A DNA stretch of 64,000 nt from Hygrocybe punicea (lineage: Eukaryota > Basidiomycota > Agaricomycetes > Agaricales > Hygrophoraceae). The DNA lies in the NCBI GenBank assembly GCA_963556145.1, contig OY744464.1, positions 6,919,508 to 6,983,507 of the forward strand, given 5' to 3'. Positions within the stretch are counted from its first letter, which is position 1. The number at the start of each line of letters is the position of its first letter. This document shows, piece after piece, positions 47,616 to 59,959 of the stretch. The position numbers and the translations under genes are program-made. Below the pieces are notes generated by a model that saw only the letters and a program-made list of their open reading frames with translations, was not told where the DNA came from and ran no database searches.

Positions 47616-48241
47616 TATGTACACTAGTCCATAAATAAACAAGATAAGCAGAAGGAGATATTACTTGTATAAGTGAACTTTAAGGAGATAAGTCAAACTT
47701 TCATCAATAATTCTCGACAAGGGTCCGCCTCAGGCCCCACTTCACCCCTCCCCATCCCCACTTGAGCTTATCTATCATAACAGATCCGTTTCCGCCTCGC
47801 ACACCCTGTGCCGTCAGCGCAAGCCAAGTGCGCGGATCAGGGTTACGAATACTTGACACTTAACTCCGGGGGATAGGGCCCCCCCCACCGTGACCCTAGA
47901 GGCAGGTCCCTCACAGATCTCTTCCCCTCTCGTCGCGGGGAATGTTATCACAAATTGACCGCCGGCCCGGACCCGAGGAAGAAGGGGGGTGGAAAAACAA
48001 GGGTCCTTCGATCGTCGTGAGAAAAGGAACAAGAAGAAAAACATAGCCACGGGCCGTCATGCCAGAAAAGCTGTTCTTTGGGCCCGCCCCACTGGGGCTA
48101 GGTTCAGAATAGGTTTGGTGGGTGTAAAGTGGAGGGGTAGTAATAAATAGTGCGTCAGGGCGTGCATGCCTGCGTGTGTTTGTGTGTTGCCACTAACTAA
48201 GTGTAAGTAGGTATATATGTATTAAAAAAAAAGTGGCAAGT
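47616..48241. other. intergenic, 3' side of the coiled-coil gene
   Basis: No gene is present. The stretch holds the presumed 3' UTR of the minus-strand gene ending at 48242 and GC-rich sequence with a CCCCCCACC tract near 47880. I found no tRNA or conserved RNA structure. Confidence 0.45.
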
Positions 48242-51082
48242 TTATCTTAAATGTTCGTCAGAATCGGAAAAGGTTCCCCAGGTCTGCAGCACACCGCCAA
48301 ATTTCTTCTTCTTCTTCTTTTCGCCTTTTCCTTTCCCTTCATTCGAAAGCGGCAACGAAGTTGGCGATGACGATGATATCACGCCTGACCGGGGGAAAGC
48401 TATAGCGATCGAATCCAATAATAATGGCGTATCATTATTATTATTATTATTATTATTGCGTCCGGCTGCTGAACTTCCTCCAGGTGAATTAAGATTGAGA
48501 TTGACGTGGTGGTCGTGGTCGTGGTCGTGGTCGTGGTGGCTCTCGTGAGATACGAACCCTGGTGGGAGCCACCCCGGGCCGATGTCCGGTGGTAGTAGTA
48601 CATGTTGTTGTTCACCGCCCTGCGCGTGTAGTATGGCGACTGGCGTATTGAGGGCTGTCGTGTCAGGTGTGGGAGGAGAGTTGCCGGTGAAATCGGGTGG
48701 TGGTGGTGTGGGTGGGGGTGGTAGAGGTGCTCTATTGCCATGATGATGATGATCGGGACTGTTGACTCGGAGCAGACGAGAATTGACCACGTCAGGATGT
48801 CCTAGATAATCGGAAGGAGACCGCGGCTATTAAATTTTTTTTAATAAATAAAGAAGGCGGGGCGAGTGCGCTTTGAAAAAGACGGATCGGATTTCTTACC
48901 GGGTTTACGATCATGATCTCAGGGGTCGTGAAACTATCTGACGATCCCGGGCCGTTGTTGGGTAGTATTCCTCCACGCAGACGAGACCGAATCCCCAATC
49001 GTTCTGAATGTGGTGACCGTGACGATGCTACCGACCGACTCGTCGTCGTCGTCGTCCCACGATGAGAACCGCTAACTCGATGTGGTGGAGACTGTGGTTG
49101 TTGTTGCTGCGGTTGTTGTTGTTGTTGTTGTTGAATCGAACGAGAGGCATAGGATATCGATATCTGCGAGGAATCATCATCGTCATCATCACGCGCGGAT
49201 TCGGTCTGCGGATAGATAGCCACGTTTATTATTAGACATGTGAGACCGACAGAGACGGAGATAGAAAAACAAAGCTCACTTGTTGTTGTTGTGGTGGTAG
49301 TGGTGGTTGGGCACCAGCCCTTTCCATCTCCCTAGGGTCAACGTTCTCGTGTTCTTCAACCAGTGTTTTCTCCGCCGTCCTCCGGCTGGGTCTCGCAGTC
49401 CTAGACCTCATCAAACCCAATACAGTTCTAGCACTCCCGGACGTCCGGCTCCTCTCAAGAATTCCAGACTTGTTATTATTCTTATAAGACGACGGGACTT
49501 GAGAGGGTATTGGTGGTGGTGGTGGTGATGGTGATGGTGATGGTGGTGGTGATAATTCGACTGGCTCCTGCTGCTTCTGCTTTTCCTTTTGCCGCTCAGA
49601 AGGAGCCATCCCAGCAGGACTTGAATTAGCACGAAAGAGCGCACCCAGGCCGAATCCAGTTCTGATGATCCTATTTCGGTGACGCGGGATGAGATCGGTC
49701 GGAAATCTCGATGTTGTCGTCGTCGTCGTCGCCGTTGTCGTCGTGCCATCTGACGACCGTCGTTGATGCTCCGTGCGTGTAAAGGGATAGGAGAATCTAC
49801 TGCTGCGGGTAGGAGGAGGAGGAGGAACAGAGGGTTCGAGTGTAGATGATAGATGCTGTGTACCTGCATCTGCATCTGCGGCTGGGGGACGAGGAGGAGA
49901 AAGCGCAGAGGGAGGTCCTTCAAGCTCGTCGTGTGGAGGGATAGGAATAGAGTAAACCTGTATAGGTGGTGTCCTGCTATACGAAAAATGGGACGGCTCC
50001 GGAAGTAGACCAGAATCCAGATTGTTTGTCCCTTCGTGAGGATCGCCCATTTGCTCGATAAAGCGGCTCTTGACGACTGGAGGAGAATTATGTTCAGAAC
50101 GTCTATCCTCGGCCTCGGCCTGGTCCACACGCCTCGGAGACTCTGGAGGTTCACCCAAATCACGTCTAGTGAAATAGCCGTTTGCTGCTACTTCTGGAGG
50201 GATGGCACGAGGAACCATTGTAAGTGGAGTCGGATTCCGAATGGGTGTTGCACTAGGGAAGGTAGGGTGGTCGAAACCTGCCGCTTCATCATCATCCAAG
50301 GTATCCCATTCCCCAATCACATCATCAACACCAAGTCTACGACCACGACCATCTCCAACATCCATCTGCTGTCGTCCCCGGACAAACCCTATCTCGAAAC
50401 CCCGCCTCCGCCCATCCTCCTTCGCCATCCTCACCAACTGTTCCTCCCTTAGTTTCCGCGCAGCGGTCCTGGCAGCAGCAGCAGCCACCTCCGCGTCGTC
50501 CCTCTCCCCTTGCACGACACGCAAAGCCTCCCTCGACCTCTCCGCCTCCGCCCGCGCATTATCTAAATGCAACTGACACAGCCTCAGCTCGTCGTGGGCA
50601 CATGCAGCGTCTTGCTGCGCTGCGATCGCGGCGTCGCTTATGAGGCGGAGGCGCTGGGAGGCGTCGAGAGCGCGGTTCTCCGCTGCCTCTGCACGTCGGG
50701 TCTCTGCGTCGATCTGGGTGAATGCGGTGGCGAGGGTACGGCGGAGTTGGTCGGAGCGGTGTTCTTCGTCGATGAGCAGGCGGAGGAGATGGCGGGAGGA
50801 ATGGCTAGAGTGAGTGTGTGTACGTGTACGTGTGCGAGTGCGAGTGCGTGTGGGGTTGGGCTTGGAGCGTCCTGTCCTTGTCCCTGATCCTGCTACTGCT
50901 ACTGGTCCTGCTCCTGCTCCAGTTCCAGTTCCAATGCCGGTTCCAGCAGGACGTTTGCCTTTGTCAATATAGGCGTGCGTCGTGCGTCGTCGTCGTCGCC
51001 TATCTGGGCCACCCGATGATGATGATGATGATGATGTAGTCGAAAGGAGGGAAGTTCGTGAAGAGTGCATTTGATCAGGCAT
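48242..51082 (-). CDS. uncharacterised coiled-coil protein (897 aa)
   Basis: Three exons, 51082-49280, 49205-48900 and 48826-48242, join in phase 0 (introns of 74 and 73 nt) to give 897 aa. The second acceptor is set by the need to reach the frame PRSPSDYLGHPDVVNSRLL. Residues about 105-245 form a conserved-looking coiled coil (EEHRSDQLRRTLATAFTQID, DELRLCQLHLDNARAEAERS, EDGRRRGFEIGFVRGRQ). The rest is disordered: Ser/Thr/Arg-rich start, Pro-rich middle, poly-Gln, DHDHDH and NNNNNNN runs. It ends LQTWGTFSDSDEHLR after a KKKKKK patch. VLLPPDIGPGWLPPGFVSHE in the last exon looks conserved. This resembles an agaricomycete-specific cytoplasmic or nuclear scaffold; function unknown. Confidence 0.8.
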
Positions 51083-54000
51083 CGTTTCTTATTTTTGGGG
51101 AGGGTGTGTGTGTGTGTGTCTGCGGAAATACCGACGGGGCGTCCTGGATGAAGTATAACGTATAATAAAACAGCAGGGTTCGGTACGGCAAGTACCTTGT
51201 TACAATCTACCTCGATAATTATATGAGCCTTTCACATACCCGTGCGCCTGGTGAGGTAAAAATTAATATAATTGAGACCCGTGAAGTGGTGTGGGTGGTT
51301 GCTTTGTACGTCCTGACTAGGACTCCTGGGTACCAACTGCCACGGCCCAGAATTAACAGATGGTCGGGGTGGGGTGTGGGGTTGAGGAAGGACGGAAGGA
51401 CGTGTAAAGGGTAGGGTGTAGTAGTCGACGTGCACTAGTACTGCGGGTTTATATATGACTTTTGAAAGTGTTTTGGAAAGCCAGTTTCCTTACATCGAAA
51501 TGTTTGTTTGTTTTTCGAAAGAAGGAAGAAATTCGTCGGGGAGGGATCGGTACTAGTTAGTGGTAGGAGTAGTCGTAGTGAGCAAGGCTGCGTGGGAGCT
51601 TGATCCTCGGAGCCGGGTAACGTGAAGGACGAAAAAAAGAGACTAGTGATAGGTCAATGCTCCGCAGCCTGCATCACAGCTTTGTTTATCAGGGGGACTT
51701 GCTACCAGTGGAGCGTAGTCGCCGTCAGTGCCCGTCGAAAACATTGATCTGATCTGTGTTAGGGTTGGGGTTACGACTCGGACATAGCATTTGGACAAAG
51801 TCTCCTAGAAACCCTTGCCCATCGGCTACCCATCTAAACAACGCTGTAAAAAGCATACCTGACGCCTTCAAGCTGGAGAGTCAAATAATTAATGCCAAAC
51901 AAAGTCAGCGCTGGCACATTCAGGGACAACGAAGGGAAAACACGTAAATATTTTTTGTTCGAGTATCGCCGCCGCCGCGCGGCCAAAATCACAAAACAAG
52001 ATCTCTCTCTGGACATACGATGTGATGATGAAGGATCTTCAACAAAATGCTAATAATCCGATATGGGTTTAGCGGCGACGCCCCCCACTAGGTACGTAGT
52101 CCCTTTCATCCCAATCTAGGCTTCAACTGTATTAGCCATCTCCGTCAGTCCAGTCCAGTACCGACCGGTGAAAATGCCCGGGCCTGAGGGTAGCCACGCG
52201 TGGCGATCAAGCCATATGCATAATATTAATGTCGGCACCGCCCACTGGCAACAAGAACCCTTTCCCTCGAAAGGGCAACCAAGTACATCGTAACTTGGTG
52301 GCTGCGCCCCCCGCTGGCACACATTACATTATAACTTTGAAATCACCGCCCCCCCCCCCTTCCTTTTTTTCCTCTCCAATCTATTAACTATTAACCGTCC
52401 AGTCCGGCTCCGAACCGTGGCCTGGCCCAGGCAAGGTAGGGAAAAGGGAAAGGGAAAGGGACACAGGGAAACAAGGGAGGGCCAGCCACGCGAGCCGTAC
52501 GTACGATGAATTATATATCCGCGCGCCTTTGCCAAACCCCATTCGCGAACGCCACCACAGTACTAGTGCCGAGTACATGTATAACTGCAGCGGGCAGCGG
52601 CTGGCAACTCGAAGAAGCTGGAAGCTTGAAAGGCTATTATAATATATAACCGTGCAACCGTGTAACGGTCTATATTCTCACTTCCATTCAATTCTACTCT
52701 AGTTCTCTTCCCTTCTTCCAGCGACTTCAAGTTCCCCCTTCCCTTCCTCCGCTCTCTTCCTAAACTCCCTTCTCCCCCCTGATTTGCCGACTACATCACA
52801 CATGCATGATATCTGGCGATATCCATATACGACTATTCCTCGGACTTGGGGACTCGGGACTAGTACTCGGTCTCGTCAAGTCTCGGCAAAACCGGTAAGC
52901 CTTGGATATCTTGGATCTTAATAATCTCCCTTTTTAACTCGTATACTCGCAATTGTAGACACCACACACACTCCCTCGCCGTGAACGTGAACGCGATGCA
53001 CGTTCCCATAAGAACATATCACATTATCCTCACCATCCACCCCTGGGTGGAAAAAACAAAGACATCCACACGGTGATGCTCTGCACTTGACAACCGCTGC
53101 CTATGATACAGTACGAGCGACACCGCCAAACACCGACGACCGACCGATCGACCGACCGACCGACCGACCAAACCATTAATATTGATCACGCAAGCCCACC
53201 CACTCACCCACCCACCTCCTCCGCGGTGCCCCCTTCCGCAAACAAAAAGTCATTATGCCGTAACCGCTGAATTCAAACGAGGTTGCTATTACCTAGTATA
53301 TGTATATGTGCACGGTAGTAGTGACCCACACAACATATTGACAAAGATCTAACAAACGGAATTCGAAATATATATCTATATATATTTTGATAGCAGATAT
53401 ATGAAATAATGTATACGAGCAAAGATCTATACTGGTAGGAGAAAAAAAGATGATCCGGTTATTACTGTTTTAAGCTTTACGCGTTTATCAGACGCGTACG
53501 GGGACCGGCGGGGGGATCTTTGGATATCTTGGATCCCCATGTACATGTATATGCACTCGGGTTTCGAACCTGATGATGATCACGATATCGATGATGCACG
53601 ATGCACGATGATCAGGATGCATGATGCGGGTCGTCTAGCTGGAAGTTTAGTTTAGTCAGTTTTATTTGCAATATTTTATTTATTCTTGTGAATATCCGAG
53701 TCGTTTGAAAAATACCGAGTGGTATCAAAAAAAAAAAACCGTGGCCGTCGCAATGTTAATGTTAATGTTAATCCCACCACGTCAAAACACGATCGTAGTA
53801 TACACGATCGAAGCATCACCACCACCACGTGTGTGTGTGTGTGTGTGGTGAGTCCGAGTCGCCATACTATAGTGCTGCATTGCATTGCAATGCATTGCAC
53901 CGTTGCACCGCCGGCGTTGCACGCCCGCGCCCGGGTTGCCACACTCCCACTGGAGCTAGTATTACATGTACAGACCCCCCCACTACCCGATAAAGAACGC

Positions 54001-56300
54001 CATTGATGATGATGGTGAGACGATGAAATACGTGCGCGTGGTGAGTAAAGAGTTCACACTTATGGTGCTTCTTGTTCATGGAATATTAATATGACGACGG
54101 CGGATGACGACGACGACGACGACGAACGACGACGACAACGACGACGAACGACGACGACGATCGGGTACTCGACTCGGACGTTTGCAACCAGTTTGTTACA
54201 AACCGGAATTATATATATATGTTTTTTATATATATCATGCCAGCTCATATCAAAACGTTCACTGCCAGTGGCACCTCCGGCTCCGCGGAAAAAAAAAAAG
54301 AAAAACAGTACTACATATAGTGTCGGAAACCCGAGGCTACCTAACCGGCCTGACCCCTCGGAGGGGGGGGGGCGAGCTGAATCCGTAGTCGGCAGTAGTA
54401 AGTCAGTCACTAATAGTAGCTCGCTAATTGCTGGCATAACGGTACTATTAGTTTATTGTGAACACGGCCTTGGCATTATTTCAACAAGATGGTGGTAAGT
54501 TAGTACTACGTGCGTGTGTATGCATCCGCGGCTGCGCAGTGCAGTGCATATATAGTTACTCCCCCGCCCCGCCCCTCCGTCGGGCCCGGGCCCGTCCTCT
54601 GGCCTTTCAAACAAAGCGGAACGGCGGCAAAACAACGGAAGCAACATAATTTGGAAATTTAGGAGATCTCAGAGAGAGAGAGGGTTCAGCACAGCAGTAG
54701 GGGTCCAGAGAAAATGCAACCCTTTCAGCGACATGGAGACTAAATATCATTGATCATCCATCGGGAAGATGATGGTATGTGAAATGAAATATATATAATA
54801 TATATATAACTTGTAAAAAAAAATAAACAAATTTTTATTTTCGTTATACATATGATTTTCAGCGGAAATTTACAAGTAACTGATTTGAAACAGGGTGTTG
54901 CGAAGTGGGAGGTTCGTCGAACGGTCGTTCACGTGGATTTCATTATTGGAAGCTGGTTGAAGCGTTGGCGGTGTGTGGTTGGAGTGAGTCAGTGGTGTGA
55001 GTGTGAGTGTGAGTGTGATTCGAATTCAATATATGGGCCGAGGGTGATTGGTTTGATTGTATCGACGACGATGATGTTGATAATCGAAGAAAGTCCTCCA
55101 CACGGCAAAATAAAAAACCCCCCCCGCAAAGAAGATTCCGGTGAGGTGAACTTGGACCAAGCGGAGCCAATGGAGGTCGTTGATCACCAAAAAGACATTG
55201 AAAATGAGCGCGGGTATCAGCGAACGATATAATAGGGGCTAGTCAAAAACTTTCTTGGCTTGATTTATTGTTATCGTTATTATCACCACCGTTGAGCGCG
55301 GAGCGAGTTTTCTTCTTCCAGTAGTGGGCGGAATATTATCCGTGCCAACGGCGAGATGCGGGGGATGATGCATATGATGATGATGATTTGCGAAGAAGCC
55401 CCCGGGTGGTCTCTCTTTGCTATACATATGGAGAAACATATCAGCCAGATGGCGACGAGACTCGACAACGCACACGCACACGCACACGCACACGCAACGC
55501 GAAGAACAACAACACACCCGTTGCAAAACCAAAAACGAGGTTGACCGAAAATCGATGATCAAAACACCCCAATAAAAGCGACCCCCTATATCGCGAGCAG
55601 TGACCATAGCGATGATGTGTGTGAAGTGTTTTATTGAACTGCATGAAGACGAGGTGTTGCCTCGGCTTGGCCAGTGTCGGTGGTCCGTCAACTCCGGGAG
55701 GACCCGTCCGACGACGACGACGAGGAGGACGACGACGATCAATGATAATAAAGTAAAAAGTAAAAATAAAAATAAAAATAAAAATAGTTCCGAGTGCAGT
55801 GCGCACTGGCACGGGAACTTTGCTATCTGACTGCGTGAGACGGGCGTGGGAAACGCCGGTGGTACTTAACGTCAACGCGGGTGTAAAAGAGCGATCAGGC
55901 GAAGTGACGTGGGAGGGGGTGGGGTGGAGGCAATGGAGGATATTGACGGATAAGGATATGTGGTCAGAGAGAGACGAAAACGGGATTTGCGGGACAGCGG
56001 AGGAGCGAGGGAAAAAAAACAAAAAAACAAAAAAGGATTTCTGGAATGTGTGTGTTGTTGTGGTGGTGTTGGCAGTCCGGGAGATACCGACGAGTGGCGG
56101 ATCAGAAGGAGATTGGTAGAATTAGATAATGAGATCTGGATCTCGATAAGCAGATGTGAAGAGGGAAGTGATGTTGCTACTCCGCCGTTTCATCTCGATA
56201 ATTACGTGTTGCAGAGTTCCTGGGGATAGAACCCGTTGTGTTAAAACTCAGACCTTTAACAAAACCAAAATACGAATTCCTTTCAAAGCTCGACAAACCC
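51083..56300. promoter_or_regulatory. 5.2-kb divergent intergenic region
   Basis: This separates the starts of the coiled-coil gene (minus) and the Nrg1-like gene (plus). No coding exon is convincing. A TATAATATATAA box at about 52638 is followed by a CT-rich stretch (52680-52780), the usual look of a fungal promoter and leader. A CCG/GTAAGCC donor-like site lies near 52890, so a long 5' leader with introns for the Nrg1-like gene is possible. Microsatellites include ACCG at 53140-53170, ACGACG at 54095-54160 and GATGATG at 53570-53630. No tRNA was found. Confidence 0.4.
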
Positions 56301-56387
56301 ATGCCTCGAGCGTCAACGACACAGTTCTACCATTCCCAGTTTACCTCCCACTACGACCCCATGAACGTACACCAGCAGCAGCAACAG

Positions 56388-56419
<32 letters not shown>

Positions 56420-58351
56420 GCAGCAACAACAACAACAGCAGCAGCAACAACCGCAACCGCAGCAAGGACCACAGAAAAAGAAACACATCTGTCCGACTTG
56501 TGATCGCGCATTCACCACATCCGGTCACCTCGCCCGACACTCGCGAGTACACACCGGCGAACGCAACCACAAATGTCCTTTTCCCGGCTGCGAAACCCGC
56601 TGTTCTCGCCAAGATAACCTCCAACAACAGCAACGTCCTTTCCATTTGTCCCTTCTTCCTCTTATTCACTAACATATTTTATTTTATTTAGCTATCGCAT
56701 CCACTTGTCGCCTGGTTCTCGACGAAGCTCGACTCGCTCCGCGATCGCACGCGCGATGAGCAACTCTCTCCAACCCTTGTCCGCTTCTCCCATAAATCGT
56801 CGCGCAAGCACTTCCTCCAGCTCACCCCACTCCCCTTCAATCCCCCCTCCTCCCCTTTCTTCCCCCCCAGCACTCGAACCCGCCCGATATGCCCTCTCCA
56901 CCCCGCCAGACTCCCCCCCTGCACTCGCCCAAGCAACTCTCCCCGCAACCGCCCATCCCCCTCCCGACAGCGTATCCAGCCGCTCCTCCTCTTCCCCAGA
57001 CATACCCTACTCCCCACTCGCTTCTCAACACCACCACCACCAACACCACCACCACGCTCATGCTCTCCCTCACCCTCACTCACACGCTCACGCTCACGCC
57101 CACGCCCACCACCACCACCACTCACAGATCGTCCCAATGTCTTCCCAGCCTATCAACATCAGCGGCCAGACTAACTACTCCCATTACAGGAGCGGCACAA
57201 CTACATATCAGGAACAGTCCCAGGGCGCTGGTTTCACTTACGTTCATACCACCCCAATTTCCCACTCTACAAGCACTGCCCCAACCACGACACATTCCAT
57301 CCATGGAAACTCCTATTCCTACTCTGCCCCCCACTACAACACCGATTCTCACCATCATCACCATCATCACAACCAGAACCAGAACCAGAACCAGAGCCCG
57401 CATTCCCCGTCCCCTCCCTCGAATCAAGTATCCTCCATCTCCTCACGCCACTCTATATCCCATATTTCCCATCCACAGCAACCGTACCAGCACCACCAGC
57501 ACCACCAGCACCACCAACACCAGCACCACCAACAGCACCAACACCCCCACCAACATCATCACCTCCACTCCGATCCGCCCTCCCCAGCCTCGTCCCACTC
57601 CGTCTCATCCCAGCCAGGCCCGACCACCCCGTCTTCGTACTCTGCTGTATTCCACGACGACACACACTCGTCGTACCAGGGCGGTGGCGGCGGCAGTGGA
57701 GGAGGAGGCGGAGGAGGAGGCAGCCTTCTCATGGAGACGCACACGCAGAGTGCTGCTGACCAGCCGGGAGGCGGAGGAGGCGGAGGCGGACTCGCCAACG
57801 GCCATATAAGCCCACAAGGCACACTCGTCCACCCTGGGTACTCTCCGACCCTCCTACCTCCCCTCCCGCTCCCACCCACATCCCCAACGGCGGCGGCGGC
57901 GGCGGGAGTGGCAGCAGGGACTTCGTCGACGACGATAGCGACACTGTCGTCGCCTCGGTTTGATTCCCCGCCGCCGACGCTCCCTCCTATCCAGGATGAA
58001 CGCCTCGTTCGTGGTGACGCCAGTGCCAGTGTCAACGTCAACGTCAACCACAACGTCAACGTCCACGCGCAAGTCCACTCCCAAGTCCATGCACGCCATT
58101 CCCAGATCCAAATGGCTCAACAGCAGCAACAGCAACAACAGCAGCAGCAGCAGCAACAACAACAACATATCAACCCCTCCGCATACATCCACCACTCCTC
58201 CCAGCAGCCGCTGCCTAGCGAGTACCACCAATACAACCACCACAACCACCACAACCATCACCACCACCACCAAAACATCGGGATCGGGCATCATGCGTGG
58301 AAACCGGACGGTCCTTTGCGGGGCAAGACTGTTGGTACTTTGGTGCAGTGA
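56301..58351 (+). CDS. Nrg1-like C2H2 zinc-finger transcription factor (662 aa)
   Basis: Exons 56301-56629 and 56692-58351 give 662 aa. A poly-Gln run (56370-56456) precedes two C2H2 fingers: HICPTCDRAFTTSGHLARHS then RVHTGE, and HKCPFPGCETRCSRQDNLQQ followed by HYRIH from exon 2. FTTSGHLARH and the CPF.GC...SRxDN pattern match yeast Nrg1/Nrg2 and their fungal relatives, glucose- and stress-dependent repressors. The second finger's two His are reached only if the 62-nt intron starts with GC (56630) instead of GT. The rest is disordered, with HHHH/HAHAHA runs, GGGGG, a second poly-Gln and a C terminus WKPDGPLRGKTVGTLVQ. The long promoter on its 5' side suggests complex control. The start at 56301 is the first plausible ATG; an upstream exon cannot be excluded. 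Confidence 0.85.
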
Positions 58352-58550
58352 GCAATTTGCGGCTGCTTCTCTCTTCACGACGTGTGGTTCTGTTGGTCGA
58401 GATATTGTTGTCCGTTTGTTTTTCTCTCTCCCTCTCTCTCTTCTCTCTGTGTGTGTTTCGGGATTTTAATATGCTTTTTTTGCTTTTTTTTTTTGGTCTT
58501 CTTTTTTTTTCCCCTCCTAATTTCTAGTTTTTTCTGCGTCTGCCTGTCTT

Positions 58551-58586
<36 letters not shown>

Positions 58587-59959
58587 TCCCCCCCTGTTCT
58601 TTTCTTTTTTTTTCCCCTTCTGTAAATAATTCACAAAGGCTGTGTTGTGTGGGATGATTTACGACAACTACTACGATATTATTACGGTACCCCTCCTCCC
58701 TCCCTCGCTCCTCCCCCCTCCTCACATCTCCGGGGCTCGAAAGAAGAGCTAGCTATCCCTTCTCCAGCCCCCCCCCTACCTGTTGCCCTCGCCCCCTCCC
58801 AATTATCAAAGGTTGTACGATGTTTTTGTTTTATATACAGTTATACAGGAAGCCTCCGAGTCTTTTTTGTTGTTGTGGATATACAAGTCTTCACTCTCAC
58901 TCTTCACTCACTCTCTCACTCTCTCACTTGTCGAAATTTCTGTCAAGAATTCCGTGAAAAATAATGCTTCCGCCGCCGACCGATCAACGAACTGATCTAA
59001 ACTAGGCCTTAATAAGCTTTTTTCCGTGGGGGTGGGTCCAAAAGTTGGACACCACCAACGTTCGAGAAAACCTAACCCCATTTACATGTAAACGTTGGAC
59101 TGATTTTAGTATTTACTATTTATATTCTCACCACACTAATAATAGTACTATGATAATGGAATATTTTGAACGTTAGGGGAAAAAAATGAAAAAAAAATGA
59201 AAAAAAATGATACGTGTAGATTTTACCCCCCCCCCCCCCCCCCCTCCTCTGGAAAAAAAGGTCTTTCTGACAGGGTAGGGAAGGGTAGGGTAGTCTACTA
59301 GGGTAGCTCACTACACTACACTGTCGAGTTTGGTACATATATATACATACGGCCCGGGGACGACACACACACCCACGACACACACACCCACGACACACAC
59401 ACCCACGACACACACACCCACGACACGACAGTGACGACACGACACACTCGGACCGGACGGTAGTACGTTCCGAATACTTGGGAGACCTGTATGACTTTTG
59501 ACGTTGACGTTTGCGTCATACCGATAGATAGATAGATAGATGGATGGATGGATCATGGATGGATATCGATACGGATACGTATACATACATTACAACGCCC
59601 CTTGGCCTTGGCAAAAGTTGGCAGCCTGAGGTTATTCGGGGTAACCGGTAACTTGTTGTAGACTCGCAATTGAATATGACGGGGGCTGTAAAGCGTAGCG
59701 CTAGCGTAAGGGAGGCTTCTAAGATCTAAGGGAGCTAGTAACACTGCCCCAGAGATCAGAGATCCGTCGTCGTTGACTCTGTGGAATAATTGATCGATTA
59801 TTGGCGTACTACGACGTTGACTTTCTGCCTTTTAATTGTTGTTGACTCAGCCTTAAGCTTGTTGTTGTTGTCGTTGTCGTCATATATCGGTGGTTTTTCT
59901 TTTTTTTACCGTGACGTTGCCTAAGACTTTTTTGCCAGTGAGCGCTGACTAGTACTTGG
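58352..59959. other. intergenic region between Nrg1-like and PP4 genes, with simple repeats
   Basis: It holds the 3' UTR of the Nrg1-like gene (pyrimidine-rich 58400-58620, including a long CT run at 58555-58590), a run of about 20 C at 59227-59246, and four units of a 17-bp ACACACACCCACGAC-type repeat at 59360-59425. GATA/GATG microsatellites lie at 59523-59555. No gene is seen. The last few hundred bases should include the PP4 promoter; no TATA box stands out. Confidence 0.5.

Noticed and set aside
49411..50163. A 250-codon frame and other overlapping frames within the coiled-coil gene
   Set aside because: They overlap the 897-aa gene in other frames, show His/Arg homopolymers from trinucleotide repeats, and lack their own exon signals.
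53565..53640. A GGTTCGAAACC box-B-like motif on the minus strand as a tRNA gene
   Set aside because: No A box, acceptor stem or cloverleaf can be formed from the surrounding GATGATG repeats.
56889..57809. A 306-codon plus-strand frame overlapping the Nrg1-like gene
   Set aside because: It is the +1 shadow of exon 2 (Thr/Pro runs where the real frame has His/Ser/Pro) and does not continue from the zinc-finger exon.
59360..59425. A regularly spaced repeat that might be taken for a CRISPR-like array
   Set aside because: It is a plain head-to-tail 17-bp CA-rich tandem repeat with no unique spacers, in a eukaryotic genome.
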